NCBI GenBank assembly: GCA_964425745.1
Contig: CAYRNW010000005.1
Location: 62,001 to 126,000, forward strand
Length of the DNA: 64,000 nucleotides
Direction of reading: 5' to 3'
Source of the DNA: CALCNS01 sp964425745
GTDB taxonomy: Bacteria; Bacillota; JAAYKD01
Part shown: positions 35,827-44,125 of the stretch, piece after piece
How the letters are laid out: every line of letters starts with the position of its first letter
Position numbering within the stretch: the stretch's first letter is position 1
The notes under the pieces: model-generated
What the model was told of the DNA's origin: nothing
The model's input: only the letters and a program-made list of their open reading frames with translations
The model's database searches: none
Program-made: the position numbers and the translations under genes

Positions 35827-37207
35827 CCCCAACTTGAAGCTTGAAATTGGTTCTGTTATTGAAATCATGGCAGACAATATCGGTATGAATGGTGAAGGAG
35901 TCGCCAGATTTGAAGGGATCACTGTTTTTTGCGATGGCATCTTACCGGGGGAGAAAGCTAAAGTTCAAATCTCCGAAATCAAAAAAAACTTCGCCAGAGC
36001 TTTTGTGAAGCAACTGATCACAACCTCAACGGAACGCCAAACTCCTCCTTGCCCTTATTATGACTTGTGTGGCGGCTGCCAACTCCAGCATATGAACTAT
36101 GCTTCTCAAACAAGTTGGAAAACGCTTGAAGTGAAAGAACAACTGAAGCGGGTAGGGAAGTTAGAGTTCAATGTGAACGAGACCCTTGCTGCTCCAGAGC
36201 CGTTTGGGTATAGGAATAAGATACAATTACCCGTGGGTAAGCAAAATGGTACAATAAAAATGGGCATGTATCAGCGCAATAGTCACGACATTGTCGATAT
36301 CGATACCTGCCTTTTGCAATCTCCACTCGGTAATCGGTTATTAGCGGCCGTGAAGCATTGGCTGTTGACGAACCAAATTTCCGTTTATGATGAACAAAAA
36401 CACCAAGGGTTATTACGTCATGTCATGATTCGCACCAATAAGAATGACAGCCAAGCCCTATTAACCTTTGTAGTCAACGGGGCTTTATTCCCCATTGAGG
36501 TGAAACAAATTCAGGCCTGGGCAAACCAATTCCCTGAGCTTAAGGGAATCCTGCTCAACCATAATACGAAACAGGGCAATACGGTTTTAGGGGAGCATAG
36601 TTCAGTCCTTTGGGGAAGTTCCGAGATGATAGATTCAATTGGCCCGGCTGAATTTGTCTTGACCGACAGAGCTTTTTTTCAAATCAATCGTCAACAAACC
36701 CAAGCACTCTATGAAAGAGTGGCAGAACATTTGAGAACAATAAAACCCAAACGCATTTTAGATGCTTACTGTGGTATTGGTTCCATTGGTATTACCATTG
36801 CAAAACTACTTCAAGACCCACAGCTCCATATAACGGGTGTGGAAGTGGTAGAGATCGCCGTAATACAAGCTAGAGAAAATGCCAAACGCAACGCACTTGA
36901 AAATACGCAATATTTCGTGGGTCGCTGCGAAGAACTCTTGCCAAAAATGGTAGAACAGGGGTTAAAGCTCGATTGTGCCATCTTTGATCCCCCTCGACAG
37001 GGCTGTCAACCAGAATTCTTGCACGCAGTACTTAAGGTTGACATACCTCATTTAGTCTATGTTAGCTGTAATCCGGTCACTTTAGCACGCGATTTGGTGA
37101 TCTTAACCCAAGCAGGATACAAGGTAATGGATGTTCAACCGGTGGATATGTTTCCGCAGACAACACACGTTGAGACGGTAGTATTGATGTCAAGAGTGAG
37201 GAAATAA
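35819..37207 (+). CDS. rlmD: 23S rRNA (uracil-C5)-methyltransferase, RlmD/RlmCD type
   Basis: The 462-residue TrmA-family enzyme methylates uridines in 23S rRNA using S-adenosylmethionine. It has an N-terminal TRAM domain (1-65), a [4Fe-4S] site (Cys78, Cys84, Cys87 in CPYYDLCGGC, and Cys164 in IDTCLLQ), the SAM motif LDAYCGIGSIGI and the catalytic motifs DPPRQGC and YVSCNPVTLARD. Specificity for U747, U1939 or both cannot be read from sequence; Gram-positive relatives often do both. It overlaps murB by 8 bases and marks the last clearly housekeeping gene before the junction zone. Confidence 0.9.
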   Translation: MNNPNLKLEIGSVIEIMADNIGMNGEGVARFEGITVFCDGILPGEKAKVQISEIKKNFARAFVKQLITTSTERQTPPCPYYDLCGGCQLQHMNYASQTSWKTLEVKEQLKRVGKLEFNVNETLAAPEPFGYRNKIQLPVGKQNGTIKMGMYQRNSHDIVDIDTCLLQSPLGNRLLAAVKHWLLTNQISVYDEQKHQGLLRHVMIRTNKNDSQALLTFVVNGALFPIEVKQIQAWANQFPELKGILLNHNTKQGNTVLGEHSSVLWGSSEMIDSIGPAEFVLTDRAFFQINRQQTQALYERVAEHLRTIKPKRILDAYCGIGSIGITIAKLLQDPQLHITGVEVVEIAVIQARENAKRNALENTQYFVGRCEELLPKMVEQGLKLDCAIFDPPRQGCQPEFLHAVLKVDIPHLVYVSCNPVTLARDLVILTQAGYKVMDVQPVDMFPQTTHVETVVLMSRVRK

Positions 37208-37210
37208 GGT

Positions 37211-37248
37211 AAAAATGGCTTGAAAATCGATAGAAATAAGCCGTTTTT
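37211..37248 (+). terminator. Terminator after rlmD
   Basis: Stem AAAAATGGCTT/AAGCCGTTTTT with one wobble pair and a 16-nt A-rich loop, ending in five T residues. Confidence 0.7.
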
Positions 37249-37552
37249 GAGATAAAATCGACGATTTTGAGAAGGAAGTTTAGAGCTCGCTGGAGTACAT
37301 CCAAGCCGATTTCTATTCTTTGAAAGTGTAAGATAGATGTGAGACGATTTTTGAGGTTCACGAGAAGTCGAGTTGGATGTTTAGTGCCACGAGCAAGCAA
37401 TTTGAATATCTTCTGATTTCGAGGGTATTTAAAGTAGATACTGAATAGGAGATATATAGTGAATATCTACTACAAAAACAGAAGTTAGTATCCCAACTCC
37501 AGGGTTAGTTTGTAGGTTATTTAGTGACAAAGAATAATTAGGAGGATAAAAA
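37249..37552. other. Intergenic region with no gene seen
   Basis: About 300 AT-rich bases between rlmD and the metallochaperone gene. No open frame with a ribosome binding site is present. An imperfect inverted repeat (GTAGATACT ... AGTGAATATCTAC, about 37433-37472) is seen. AGGAGGATA before 37553 is the next gene's ribosome binding site. Confidence 0.5.
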
Positions 37553-38038
37553 ATGTTAGAAGACAATACAACCTGTTGCGGTAAAGAAACAGAAGAAACC
37601 TTAATATTCGATACAAAAAAATGCCCAATATGCGGTAACGAGGGGATTACTGTCAATAGAATAACAGTTGAACATCTTGTTCAAGATATTTATCAGAGTG
37701 AAGTTAAGAAAGATGGTTTCCGAATTTGTATGGATGAGAATTGCGATGTTGTTTATTACAATCCAGAAGGTAAGGAGATTTTCTCCAAAAAGCAGATTAA
37801 TGTACCAATTTGGTTCAAAAAAGATGCCGATCCGAAGTATGCTTGCTATTGCAGCAAAATTACCGAGGAGCAAGTTATCGATGTTGTCGTTAGGCAAGGG
37901 GCTCGCACTGTAAAGAAGGTCAATATTCTGACAGGTGCAATGAAGAACTCAAGTTGTTTAACCAAGAACCCGCTTGGTGTTTGCTGTCATAAGATTATTC
38001 AAGATATTATTGATAAAGAGCTAGCTAAGAACAAATAG
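37553..38038 (+). CDS. CopZ-type zinc/[2Fe-2S] metallochaperone domain protein
   Basis: The 161-residue, Cys-rich protein resembles the N-terminal domain of Archaeoglobus CopZ, which binds one zinc and a [2Fe-2S] cluster. Visible features are CPICG (about 24-28), CMDENCDVVYYNPEG, the CYCSKIT segment and a C-terminal NPLGVCCHKII. The heavy-metal-associated copper-binding domain that follows in CopZ is absent, so this is a stand-alone version. No copper ATPase or CsoR regulator lies nearby. Its function, metal delivery or redox, is inference. AGGAGG is well spaced before ATG 37553. Confidence 0.7.
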   Translation: MLEDNTTCCGKETEETLIFDTKKCPICGNEGITVNRITVEHLVQDIYQSEVKKDGFRICMDENCDVVYYNPEGKEIFSKKQINVPIWFKKDADPKYACYCSKITEEQVIDVVVRQGARTVKKVNILTGAMKNSSCLTKNPLGVCCHKIIQDIIDKELAKNK

Positions 38039-38065
38039 GGTCATTTGCTGAGCCAGTTTCAGCTT

Positions 38066-38436
38066 TTAGTCCAGATTCACGGATAAACCCGACTTGAACG
38101 CTATTGTGATGGTATCCTCATCGACGATAACCTTCTCTATTAATCGCCGGACGAGCCCCTCGTCATAGTTAATCAAGAAATAGGTTTGTTGCTGCATAAA
38201 AGCACACATGTCAGAGAAGCGTTTCTTCAAATCTTCTTGCCGAATTTCTGTTAACTCGGCCTGTTGCTTTTCATCCTTTAGTTTTGCTATCTCATCAGCA
38301 ATATCATCATAATCTGTTTTTGTGTTAACTCGCCTCACGAGCTCAGCCTGAAGAATCTCTAATCGATTAGTTATCTCAGATAGATCGATGCTTTGCTCTT
38401 CTTGTAAGACTTTCTGAATATTTTCCTGTAAGATTC
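38066..38436 (-). pseudogene. 3' fragment of a large serine recombinase gene
   Basis: The frame encodes about 123 residues nearly identical to the C-terminus of the intact recombinase at 40184-41752: shared strings include RVN-K-DYDDIADEIAKLKDEK, DLKKR-SDM-AFM, and NYDEGLVRRLIEKVIV in place of KYDEGLVRRLIEKVIV. DNA similarity runs from about 38066 to 38436 and matches about 40196-40556 in the same orientation. The catalytic and DNA-recognition parts are missing. At 38431-38436 it changes abruptly into the start of an unrelated ABC ATPase gene. Confidence 0.85.
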
Positions 38437-38529
38437 CAATTCGCGAAAAGCGACGCTGATGCCGTCTAACGCTTTTGTTTCGATACCGCCAACATGATAA
38501 GTTTTTTGAATATTTTTTAATTCCAACAT
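38431..38529 (-). pseudogene. 5' fragment of an ABC transporter ATPase gene
   Basis: From ATG 38529 (with a GGAAAGAGG site upstream) 33 codons read MLELKNIQKTYHVGGIETKAL then DGISVAFRE, the typical N-terminus of a MacB/LolD-type ABC ATPase just before the Walker A motif. The Walker A and everything after it are lost; the sequence runs into the recombinase fragment in a different frame and stops. The gene lies directly downstream of degV in the same direction, so it was probably the third gene of a tetR-degV-ABC operon. Confidence 0.7.
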
Positions 38530-38572
38530 TCTTGAGTTTCCTCTTTCCTAAAAAGTGTATTAATCGAACTGT

Positions 38573-39442
38573 TTACACTCGTTCTTGACCCATGAAAGCT
38601 ATGCAAAGTAGTCCTGGCCCCGTATGTGTTCCAATAACAGGCCCAAGATTACTTATCACTACACCCTTAACCTCAAGACCCTTGATAATCAAATCCTTTA
38701 AATACTGGGCGTCTTCAAAGCAGTCAGCGTGACTAATATATATCATTTCATTATTTATATTCGTACTGGTATTTTTTAATTGATCAAACAGCGCCATAAT
38801 CGCCTTATTTCGTCCCCTAACATTTTTTACGGGAGTAAGTTTACCATCTTTATCAACTATTAATAAAGGTTTAATATTCATTAGAATTCCCACTGTAGCA
38901 CTTGCAGCGGAAAGCCTTCCGCCACGTTTCAAATGATCAAGGTTGTCAACTGTAAACCAATGATTAACTTTCATTTTATTGTTTTCGAGCCAACCGACAA
39001 TTTCTTTTTTCTTTTTTCCGGCTTTATGCATATCAATTGCTTTTTGGACTAAGAGCCCCTGCCCAATACTAGCTGCTTTTGAATCAATAACTGTTATGTC
39101 CGCATCTGGAATGTCTTGCAATATATTTTCTCTGGCTAATAAAGAGTGGTGAAATGATTCGCTTAAAGCTGAGGAAAAACCAATATAAATTATAGAATGG
39201 CCTTCACCGATATATTTTCTAAAATATTTTTCATAAATAAAAGGAGATATTTGTGAAGTTACTGATATACTTCCATTCCGCAGTTCGTCATAAAATTCTT
39301 TATAGCCTATTGACTTTCCAAAATTGTCAATATAATCTTTGCCATTTAAATTGAAACTAAAAGGAATTACCGGGATGTTATTATCTTTTAAAAGCTGTTC
39401 TGGTAAATCACAGTTAGAGTCAGTAATAATTATCGTACTCAT
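38573..39442 (-). CDS. DegV family protein, probable fatty-acid-binding FakB
   Basis: The 289-residue protein has the DegV/EDD layout: STIIITDSNCDLP at the N-terminus, the fatty-acid pocket motif TSQISP (the Thr-Ser pair), GFSSALSESFHHSLLA, DSKAASIGQGLLV and the C-terminal ISNLGPVIGTHTGPG. FakB proteins hold a fatty acid in a buried pocket while FakA phosphorylates it; fakA is at 9458. ATG 39442 follows GGAGGAAT and is preferred to a longer frame from 39490. It is downstream of a TetR regulator and upstream of a truncated ABC gene. Confidence 0.87.
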   Translation of the reverse strand: MSTIIITDSNCDLPEQLLKDNNIPVIPFSFNLNGKDYIDNFGKSIGYKEFYDELRNGSISVTSQISPFIYEKYFRKYIGEGHSIIYIGFSSALSESFHHSLLARENILQDIPDADITVIDSKAASIGQGLLVQKAIDMHKAGKKKKEIVGWLENNKMKVNHWFTVDNLDHLKRGGRLSAASATVGILMNIKPLLIVDKDGKLTPVKNVRGRNKAIMALFDQLKNTSTNINNEMIYISHADCFEDAQYLKDLIIKGLEVKGVVISNLGPVIGTHTGPGLLCIAFMGQERV

Positions 39443-39496
39443 ATTAATTATTCCTCCAATTTGTAAAATATTTAGTGAAAATAAGCGCAAGGGCCG

Positions 39497-40081
39497 TTAT
39501 TTGTCAAAGATTAATTCGATCGCGTTTAAGGCATCAGGCAACTTTTTTTCTGTTGGCTCCAGTAGTACTTGTATAGCTATTCCAAACATCGCTCCAGTAA
39601 GCATTCTTGAAAGATCTCTTGACTTATATTTTCTTAATTTGCTTTTTAAACGATCATCTTGTATGATATTTTTTTCGATTTTATCAGACATGTCTTGAAA
39701 CAGTTTTTTCAGCGTTTCTTTGAATTCAGGATGCCACAAAGCCATACTTGAAAAATCATACAACAATCGGAATGATTTTGGGTTGTTATCAAGCATTTTT
39801 CTAAAACAGGTAATGAGATTAACCATTTTTTCTTTTGGGGGTCCTTCAAATGTTATGTTATCCTCGATATCTTGTAGGTATTTTTGGATTGTAAAGCTGA
39901 TGACTTCAAGAAAAAGCCCTTCCTTATTCTTAAAATGATAATTTAGCTGGCTTAAAGCAACCTTCGAAGCGGAGGCAATATCTCTCATAGAAGTGTCCGC
40001 ATATCCTTTTGACGAAAGATATTCAGAAGCTGTTAATAGTATTTTTTTTGATTGATTGTCTTTCTTTGATTTATTCTTCAT
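39497..40081 (-). CDS. TetR/AcrR family transcriptional regulator
   Basis: The 194-residue protein has an N-terminal helix-turn-helix (about 12-58) with the family pattern ILLTASEYLSSKGYADTSM, DIASASKVALSQLNYHFKNKEGLF, and a helical ligand/dimer domain. ATG 40081 follows AGGAGGTG; an in-frame ATG at 40099 is inside the site. The gene is 54 bases upstream of degV and has a promoter with an overlapping palindrome, so it likely controls itself and degV. A fatty-acid-like ligand is a guess from its partner. Confidence 0.85.
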   Translation of the reverse strand: MKNKSKKDNQSKKILLTASEYLSSKGYADTSMRDIASASKVALSQLNYHFKNKEGLFLEVISFTIQKYLQDIEDNITFEGPPKEKMVNLITCFRKMLDNNPKSFRLLYDFSSMALWHPEFKETLKKLFQDMSDKIEKNIIQDDRLKSKLRKYKSRDLSRMLTGAMFGIAIQVLLEPTEKKLPDALNAIELIFDK

Positions 40082-40100
40082 CTTTTCACCTCCTGTCATT

Positions 40101-40149
40101 TCGAACGTACGACCGATTTAATTTTATCATTGCAACAATTGTATGTCAA
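40101..40149 (-). promoter_or_regulatory. Promoter and candidate operator of tetR-degV
   Basis: On the minus strand a perfect TTGACA (40149-40144), 17-nt spacer and TAAAAT (40126-40121) are followed about 8 bases later by the near-palindrome TCGTACGTTCGA (40112-40101). A dyad between the -10 and the ribosome binding site is a classic TetR-type operator position. Confidence 0.7.
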
Positions 40150-40183
40150 TGCTGAGTTTAATATTGTAATAATTTTGTTCTAT

Positions 40184-41752
40184 TCATTTGAACAATGCAA
40201 CAGCTAAGCTGGATTTGAATTCCACAGTGAGTTTGTCCTCTTCTACGATAACCTTCTCAATTAGTCGCCGGACGAGCCCCTCGTCATATTTAATTAAGAA
40301 AGAAGTTTGTTGCTTCATAAAAGCACTCATATCAGAGATGCGTTTCTTCAAATCGTCTTGCCTGATATTGTTTAACTCTGAATTTTGCTTTTCATCCTTC
40401 AGTTTTGCTATCTCATCAGCAATATCATCATAATCTGCTTTTATGTTAACTCGCCTTACAAGCTCAGCTTGAAGAATCTCTAATCGATTAGCGATCTCAG
40501 ATAGATCGATGCTTTGCTCTTCTCGTAAGGCTTTCTGAATATTATGCTGCAAGATCTCAAGATAGTCGTCCTTATCGCACAACACCTTATTGATTGCTTT
40601 CACTAGCGTCTCTTCAAGATCTGTTTCAGAAATAGTTCTTGCATCGCAGAAACGACCGGTGTTTTCTAAACGGCTGACACAGCGCCAGACAATGGACTTC
40701 TTGCCATGGTTGTTCCAATGAACTCTTCTGAATACCTCTCCGCAGTTGCCACAAACAATCTTATTGGCAAAAGTGTGGTTGCTACTGAATTTTCGAATTT
40801 GGCCATTAGGGCTGGTGTGAATTATCCTGCGTCTAATCAATTCCTCTTGTACTCGCATGAAGATTTCACGCGGAACAATTGCCTCATGGCTGTTTTCTAC
40901 ATAATACTGAGGAACGATACCATGGTTTCTTACTCTAGTTTTAGTTAGGAAATCGGTCGTATATGTTTTCTGTAAAAGAGCATCGCCTATATATTTTTCG
41001 TTTCGAAGAATCTGGTTTACATTACTCGTATGCCATTTGGTTCGACCAGATCCGTTCTTGATGCCATCCGCCATCAAGCCCCGAGCGATTTTAAGAAGAC
41101 TATTGCCTTCGAGGTATTCTCGATAGATGCGCTTTACGGTTTCTGCTTCTTCCGGAACAATCACCAAGCGCTTGTTCTCATCTTTCGTATAACCCAGAAA
41201 CCACTTGCAGTTGACCTGAATCTCACCTTGTTGGTAACGATACTGTAACCCCATTTTCACGTTCTGGCTTAAGGATTGACTCTCTTGTTGAGCTAGGGAG
41301 GCCATGATGGTAAGCATGACCTCGCCTTTGGAATCCATGGAATTGATGTTCTCTTTCTCAAAGAAAACTGGAATGTTCTTGTCCTTCAATTGCCGTATGA
41401 ACCTTAAGCAATCTAGTGTATTTCGAGCAAAGCGGCTGATAGATTTGGTTATAACCATATCAATATTACCGGCCATACATTCTTCGATCATGCGATTAAA
41501 CTCTTCGCGTTTTTTGGTGTTGGTTCCAGAGATGCCATCATCTGCGAAGATGCCCGCCAATTCCCAATCGGGGTTTCCGTTGATGTAGGATGTATAATGT
41601 TCAATTTGAGCTTCATAGCTAGTCGCTTGTTCATCACTATCGGTCGATACACGACAGTATGCAGCAACTCGTAGTTTAGGTTTCTCATCATTCTTTGACT
41701 TTCTGACATGCTTCCTCGCAGGGATCAGGGTTACGTTCGTTCCTAACGCCAT
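40184..41752 (-). CDS. Large serine recombinase (site-specific integrase), copy A
   Basis: The 522-residue protein has an N-terminal resolvase domain with catalytic Ser36 in YCRVSTDSDEQ, the SISRFARNT and GEVMLTIMASLAQQES segments, a recombinase domain (about 175-280), a zinc-ribbon (CGNCG ... C ... FCDA, about 340-375) and a C-terminal coiled coil (about 400-470). This is the integrase type of many Clostridia phages and transposons. ATG 41752 follows GGAGGT. It is last in a three-gene recombinase run and its 3' third is duplicated at 38066-38436. Confidence 0.93.
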   Translation of the reverse strand: MALGTNVTLIPARKHVRKSKNDEKPKLRVAAYCRVSTDSDEQATSYEAQIEHYTSYINGNPDWELAGIFADDGISGTNTKKREEFNRMIEECMAGNIDMVITKSISRFARNTLDCLRFIRQLKDKNIPVFFEKENINSMDSKGEVMLTIMASLAQQESQSLSQNVKMGLQYRYQQGEIQVNCKWFLGYTKDENKRLVIVPEEAETVKRIYREYLEGNSLLKIARGLMADGIKNGSGRTKWHTSNVNQILRNEKYIGDALLQKTYTTDFLTKTRVRNHGIVPQYYVENSHEAIVPREIFMRVQEELIRRRIIHTSPNGQIRKFSSNHTFANKIVCGNCGEVFRRVHWNNHGKKSIVWRCVSRLENTGRFCDARTISETDLEETLVKAINKVLCDKDDYLEILQHNIQKALREEQSIDLSEIANRLEILQAELVRRVNIKADYDDIADEIAKLKDEKQNSELNNIRQDDLKKRISDMSAFMKQQTSFLIKYDEGLVRRLIEKVIVEEDKLTVEFKSSLAVALFK

Positions 41753-41759
41753 TTACTAT

Positions 41760-42170
41760 TTACCTCCGTTCTATTAAACTATAAGCATAAGTTGCTTGTT
41801 GGAATGGGTCCGCAAACTGCTGATTGCCTTCGAGAAGTCGAAAGCTAGTAGGGAAGGGGACCTGTTTTCTATTTGGAGAAATCTTGTGCTTCTTTAACTT
41901 TTCAGCTCTTTGAGTGCGCTCTGATTCTACAGCTGCAAATATCTCTGGATCAATGAGGGGTGGATAGAAGCCGTCCCCAAGATATCTTCTATTGCAAAGA
42001 ATCTTGCCAATACCCGGGTGTGATGCTTTAGCCCCAGTCTTTTTTGCAATTGTAAGGAGAGAATCACCCTCCAAGTAGAATTGAAAGATTTTTCGGACCT
42101 GCGCGGAAGTGACCTCGTCAATTTTTGCTTTGCCATTCTCTATCTTATATCCAAAAGGTACGTGACTCAT
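41760..42170 (-). CDS. Recombinase-domain protein without a catalytic domain
   Basis: The 136-residue product resembles only the middle recombinase domain of large serine recombinases: VPFGYKIENGKAKID, VRKIFQFYLEGDSLLTIAK, and IGKILCNRRYLGDGFYPPLID. There is no N-terminal resolvase domain and no zinc ribbon. It overlaps the stop of recombinase B (ATGA) and precedes recombinase A by 7 bases, so the three are co-translated. It may be a DNA-binding helper, directionality factor or partner subunit; this is inference. A decayed third recombinase is the alternative, but the frame is intact with its own start. Confidence 0.75.
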   Translation of the reverse strand: MSHVPFGYKIENGKAKIDEVTSAQVRKIFQFYLEGDSLLTIAKKTGAKASHPGIGKILCNRRYLGDGFYPPLIDPEIFAAVESERTQRAEKLKKHKISPNRKQVPFPTSFRLLEGNQQFADPFQQATYAYSLIERR

Positions 42171-43732
42171 TCTTCCACCACTCTTTCTCTAAGAATCAAA
42201 CCGCACTTTAGTTCGAGCCCCACCTCGCAGCGTGAGTAGACATGAATCTGTTTGACAAAGCGCGAGAACAGCTCTGCATCGAAATGTTCTAGCATCGATG
42301 CTTTTGAAACGAAATGTAGCAAGGCATTAAGTTCACTGAGGTATTCTTGGCCGCTGCTGATCAATCGGTTTATTTGCTCACATTGACTCTGTAAATGCTT
42401 GGCATCCGATATAAGTTGATTGTTCCCTTTCGTGTAGGCGGCGGGTTCCAAGTATCCTTTGGACATTAATCCGAGCAAGACATTTCTCTGCTCTGTTATT
42501 TCATCAAGCTGTTTTTCGAGTTTCTTGCGTTTTGCTTTTTCCTCAGCAGTGCTCATTCCTCGAAGACTAATCAGCAGTGGCTTAAGCATAATAGTATGGC
42601 CAAAAATGAGCTTGTTCATCATAGTAACAAAGGTATATTCGAGATTCGATTCCAGGATGAATTTCATGGAGCACATATCGGAATCGAATAGGTGTGTTGA
42701 ACAGCACCAAGCAATTCTTTCCTGGCATTGAGCGTGAATACGACGTTTGAATTTACCTCCGCATTCAAAGCAAAGGATTTTGCCTGAGAAGGGATACCGA
42801 TTTTGATATTTGGGATTTTGCTTCTCAATACTTTTCTCTTTACGGCGTTGAAGTAGGATGGTTTGTACCGCATCGAAATCTGCTCGGCTGATGATTGCTG
42901 GGTGGTTATCTTTGATTTGGTAGAAGTCCCTTTCACCGGTATTCAAGTGCCGCTTGAAGCAGGCATCAGTAAAGGTTTTTTGAAATAAGGCATCTCCTAC
43001 ATACTTCTCGTTTTGAAGGATTCCTAGAATCGTGGATGAATTCCAAAATTGGCTTCTTTTGGTTGGTATCTTTAACCGATTCAATTCCTTTGCGATCTTG
43101 CCAACCCCAAAACCTGCAAGAGTCATGGAAAAAATCATCCGAATCGTTTTTGCTTGATCTTCGTTGATCACTAACTTACCCTCTATGGAATCATATCCGT
43201 AAGGCGGGGATGAAAGTCTAAAAGTTCCATTTTGGAATCTTTGCTTGACTGACCATTTATTGTTCTCAGAAATGGATGTCGACTCATTCGCAGCTAATCC
43301 AGATAGTATGGATAACATGAGTTCGCTCTCCATGGAACCTGTATGGATATTCTCTTTTTCAAAGTAAACGAAGACATGTAAATCAATCAACCGTCTCACC
43401 ACTTCCAAGCAGTCAGTGGTGTTTCGAGAAAAGCGGCTTATCGACTTCGTGACAATTAAATCGATTCTTTTACTTTCGCAATCAGTTATCAAACGAAGAA
43501 ACTCAGGACGTTTCTCTTTCTTTGTACCGGTGATACCTTTATCATAATAGAGCCCAGCAAACTCCCATTCCGGATTTTGCTTGATATAAGAATCATAGTG
43601 CTTGATTTGTGCATCGAGACTAAACAGCTGGTCTTCGTCATCAGTGGATACTCTGCAGTAGGCAGCAACACGAAGTTTGGGCTGTTCTGAAGCAACTGAA
43701 GTATTTCTCTCAATTTTTGTTATCTTTTTCAA
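42167..43732 (-). CDS. Large serine recombinase (site-specific integrase), copy B
   Basis: The 521-residue protein has catalytic Ser29 in AAYCRVSTDDEDQ, SISRFSRNTTD, SELMLSILSGLAANES, the recombinase domain (about 165-275), a zinc ribbon (CFECGGKFKRR, about 325-335) and a coiled-coil C-terminus. It is clearly different from copy A, not a recent duplicate. The start is TTG 43732 after a GGGGGTG site. Paired serine recombinases acting together are known in some Clostridia elements; a shared role here is inference. Confidence 0.92.
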   Translation of the reverse strand: MKKITKIERNTSVASEQPKLRVAAYCRVSTDDEDQLFSLDAQIKHYDSYIKQNPEWEFAGLYYDKGITGTKKEKRPEFLRLITDCESKRIDLIVTKSISRFSRNTTDCLEVVRRLIDLHVFVYFEKENIHTGSMESELMLSILSGLAANESTSISENNKWSVKQRFQNGTFRLSSPPYGYDSIEGKLVINEDQAKTIRMIFSMTLAGFGVGKIAKELNRLKIPTKRSQFWNSSTILGILQNEKYVGDALFQKTFTDACFKRHLNTGERDFYQIKDNHPAIISRADFDAVQTILLQRRKEKSIEKQNPKYQNRYPFSGKILCFECGGKFKRRIHAQCQERIAWCCSTHLFDSDMCSMKFILESNLEYTFVTMMNKLIFGHTIMLKPLLISLRGMSTAEEKAKRKKLEKQLDEITEQRNVLLGLMSKGYLEPAAYTKGNNQLISDAKHLQSQCEQINRLISSGQEYLSELNALLHFVSKASMLEHFDAELFSRFVKQIHVYSRCEVGLELKCGLILRERVVEE

Positions 43733-43783
43733 TCTTTCACCCCCTTTGTTAGTGTGTCATATTACCTCTAATGCCTACTTATA

Positions 43784-44005
43784 TCAAGTCAAACTTGGCA
43801 TGATTTTGGCTAAAAGGGGAGAGAAGGATTCGCGATTCAGCTGGGTGATTCTATTGTATTCAGACTTAGAAATGAGTCCGTTTTGTAGCAAGATGCCTAA
43901 GATCTGTTGAGCTCGGTAGTAGTCCACTTCGCGCTGTAATTGCTCTTGGGTAATGGCGATTTCTTCACTCACTGGCTCTGAGAGTGTGGTTGAAATGTAT
44001 TCCAT
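43784..44005 (-). CDS. Small SHOCT-like protein
   Basis: The 73-residue product has a helical segment followed by ILGILLQNGLISKSEYNRI, the pattern of SHOCT/short C-terminal domains seen in many phage and recombinase-linked small proteins. Function is unknown. AGGAGG lies before ATG 44005. It is 51 bases upstream of recombinase B and may be the first gene of the integration operon, controlled by the inverted repeat at 44022-44039. Confidence 0.6.
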   Translation of the reverse strand: MEYISTTLSEPVSEEIAITQEQLQREVDYYRAQQILGILLQNGLISKSEYNRITQLNRESFSPLLAKIMPSLT

Positions 44006-44021
44006 AAAGCTTTCCTCCTAA

Positions 44022-44039
44022 GTAGTGTTCTTACTACTC
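44022..44039. promoter_or_regulatory. Inverted repeat upstream of the SHOCT-recombinase unit
   Basis: AGTAGTGTTCTTACTACT is a dyad with 6-bp arms and a 6-nt centre, directly before the ribosome binding site of the SHOCT gene. It could be an operator for the integration module or a small mRNA hairpin. Confidence 0.4.
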
Positions 44040-44073
44040 AATGGAGGTGAAAAGCTAATTTGAACGAAAGTAC

Positions 44074-44115
44074 AAAAAAAAGAAACCTACTGACGAGGAT
44101 ATTCTCGTCAGTAGG
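44074..44115 (-). terminator. Terminator of the prophage late operon
   Basis: On the minus strand a 12-bp perfect stem (CCTACTGACGAG/CTCGTCAGTAGG) with a 6-nt loop is followed by TTTCTTTTTTTT. It lies just after the amidase gene and separates lysis genes from the recombinase module. Confidence 0.9.
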
Positions 44116-44125
44116 CTTCAATACT

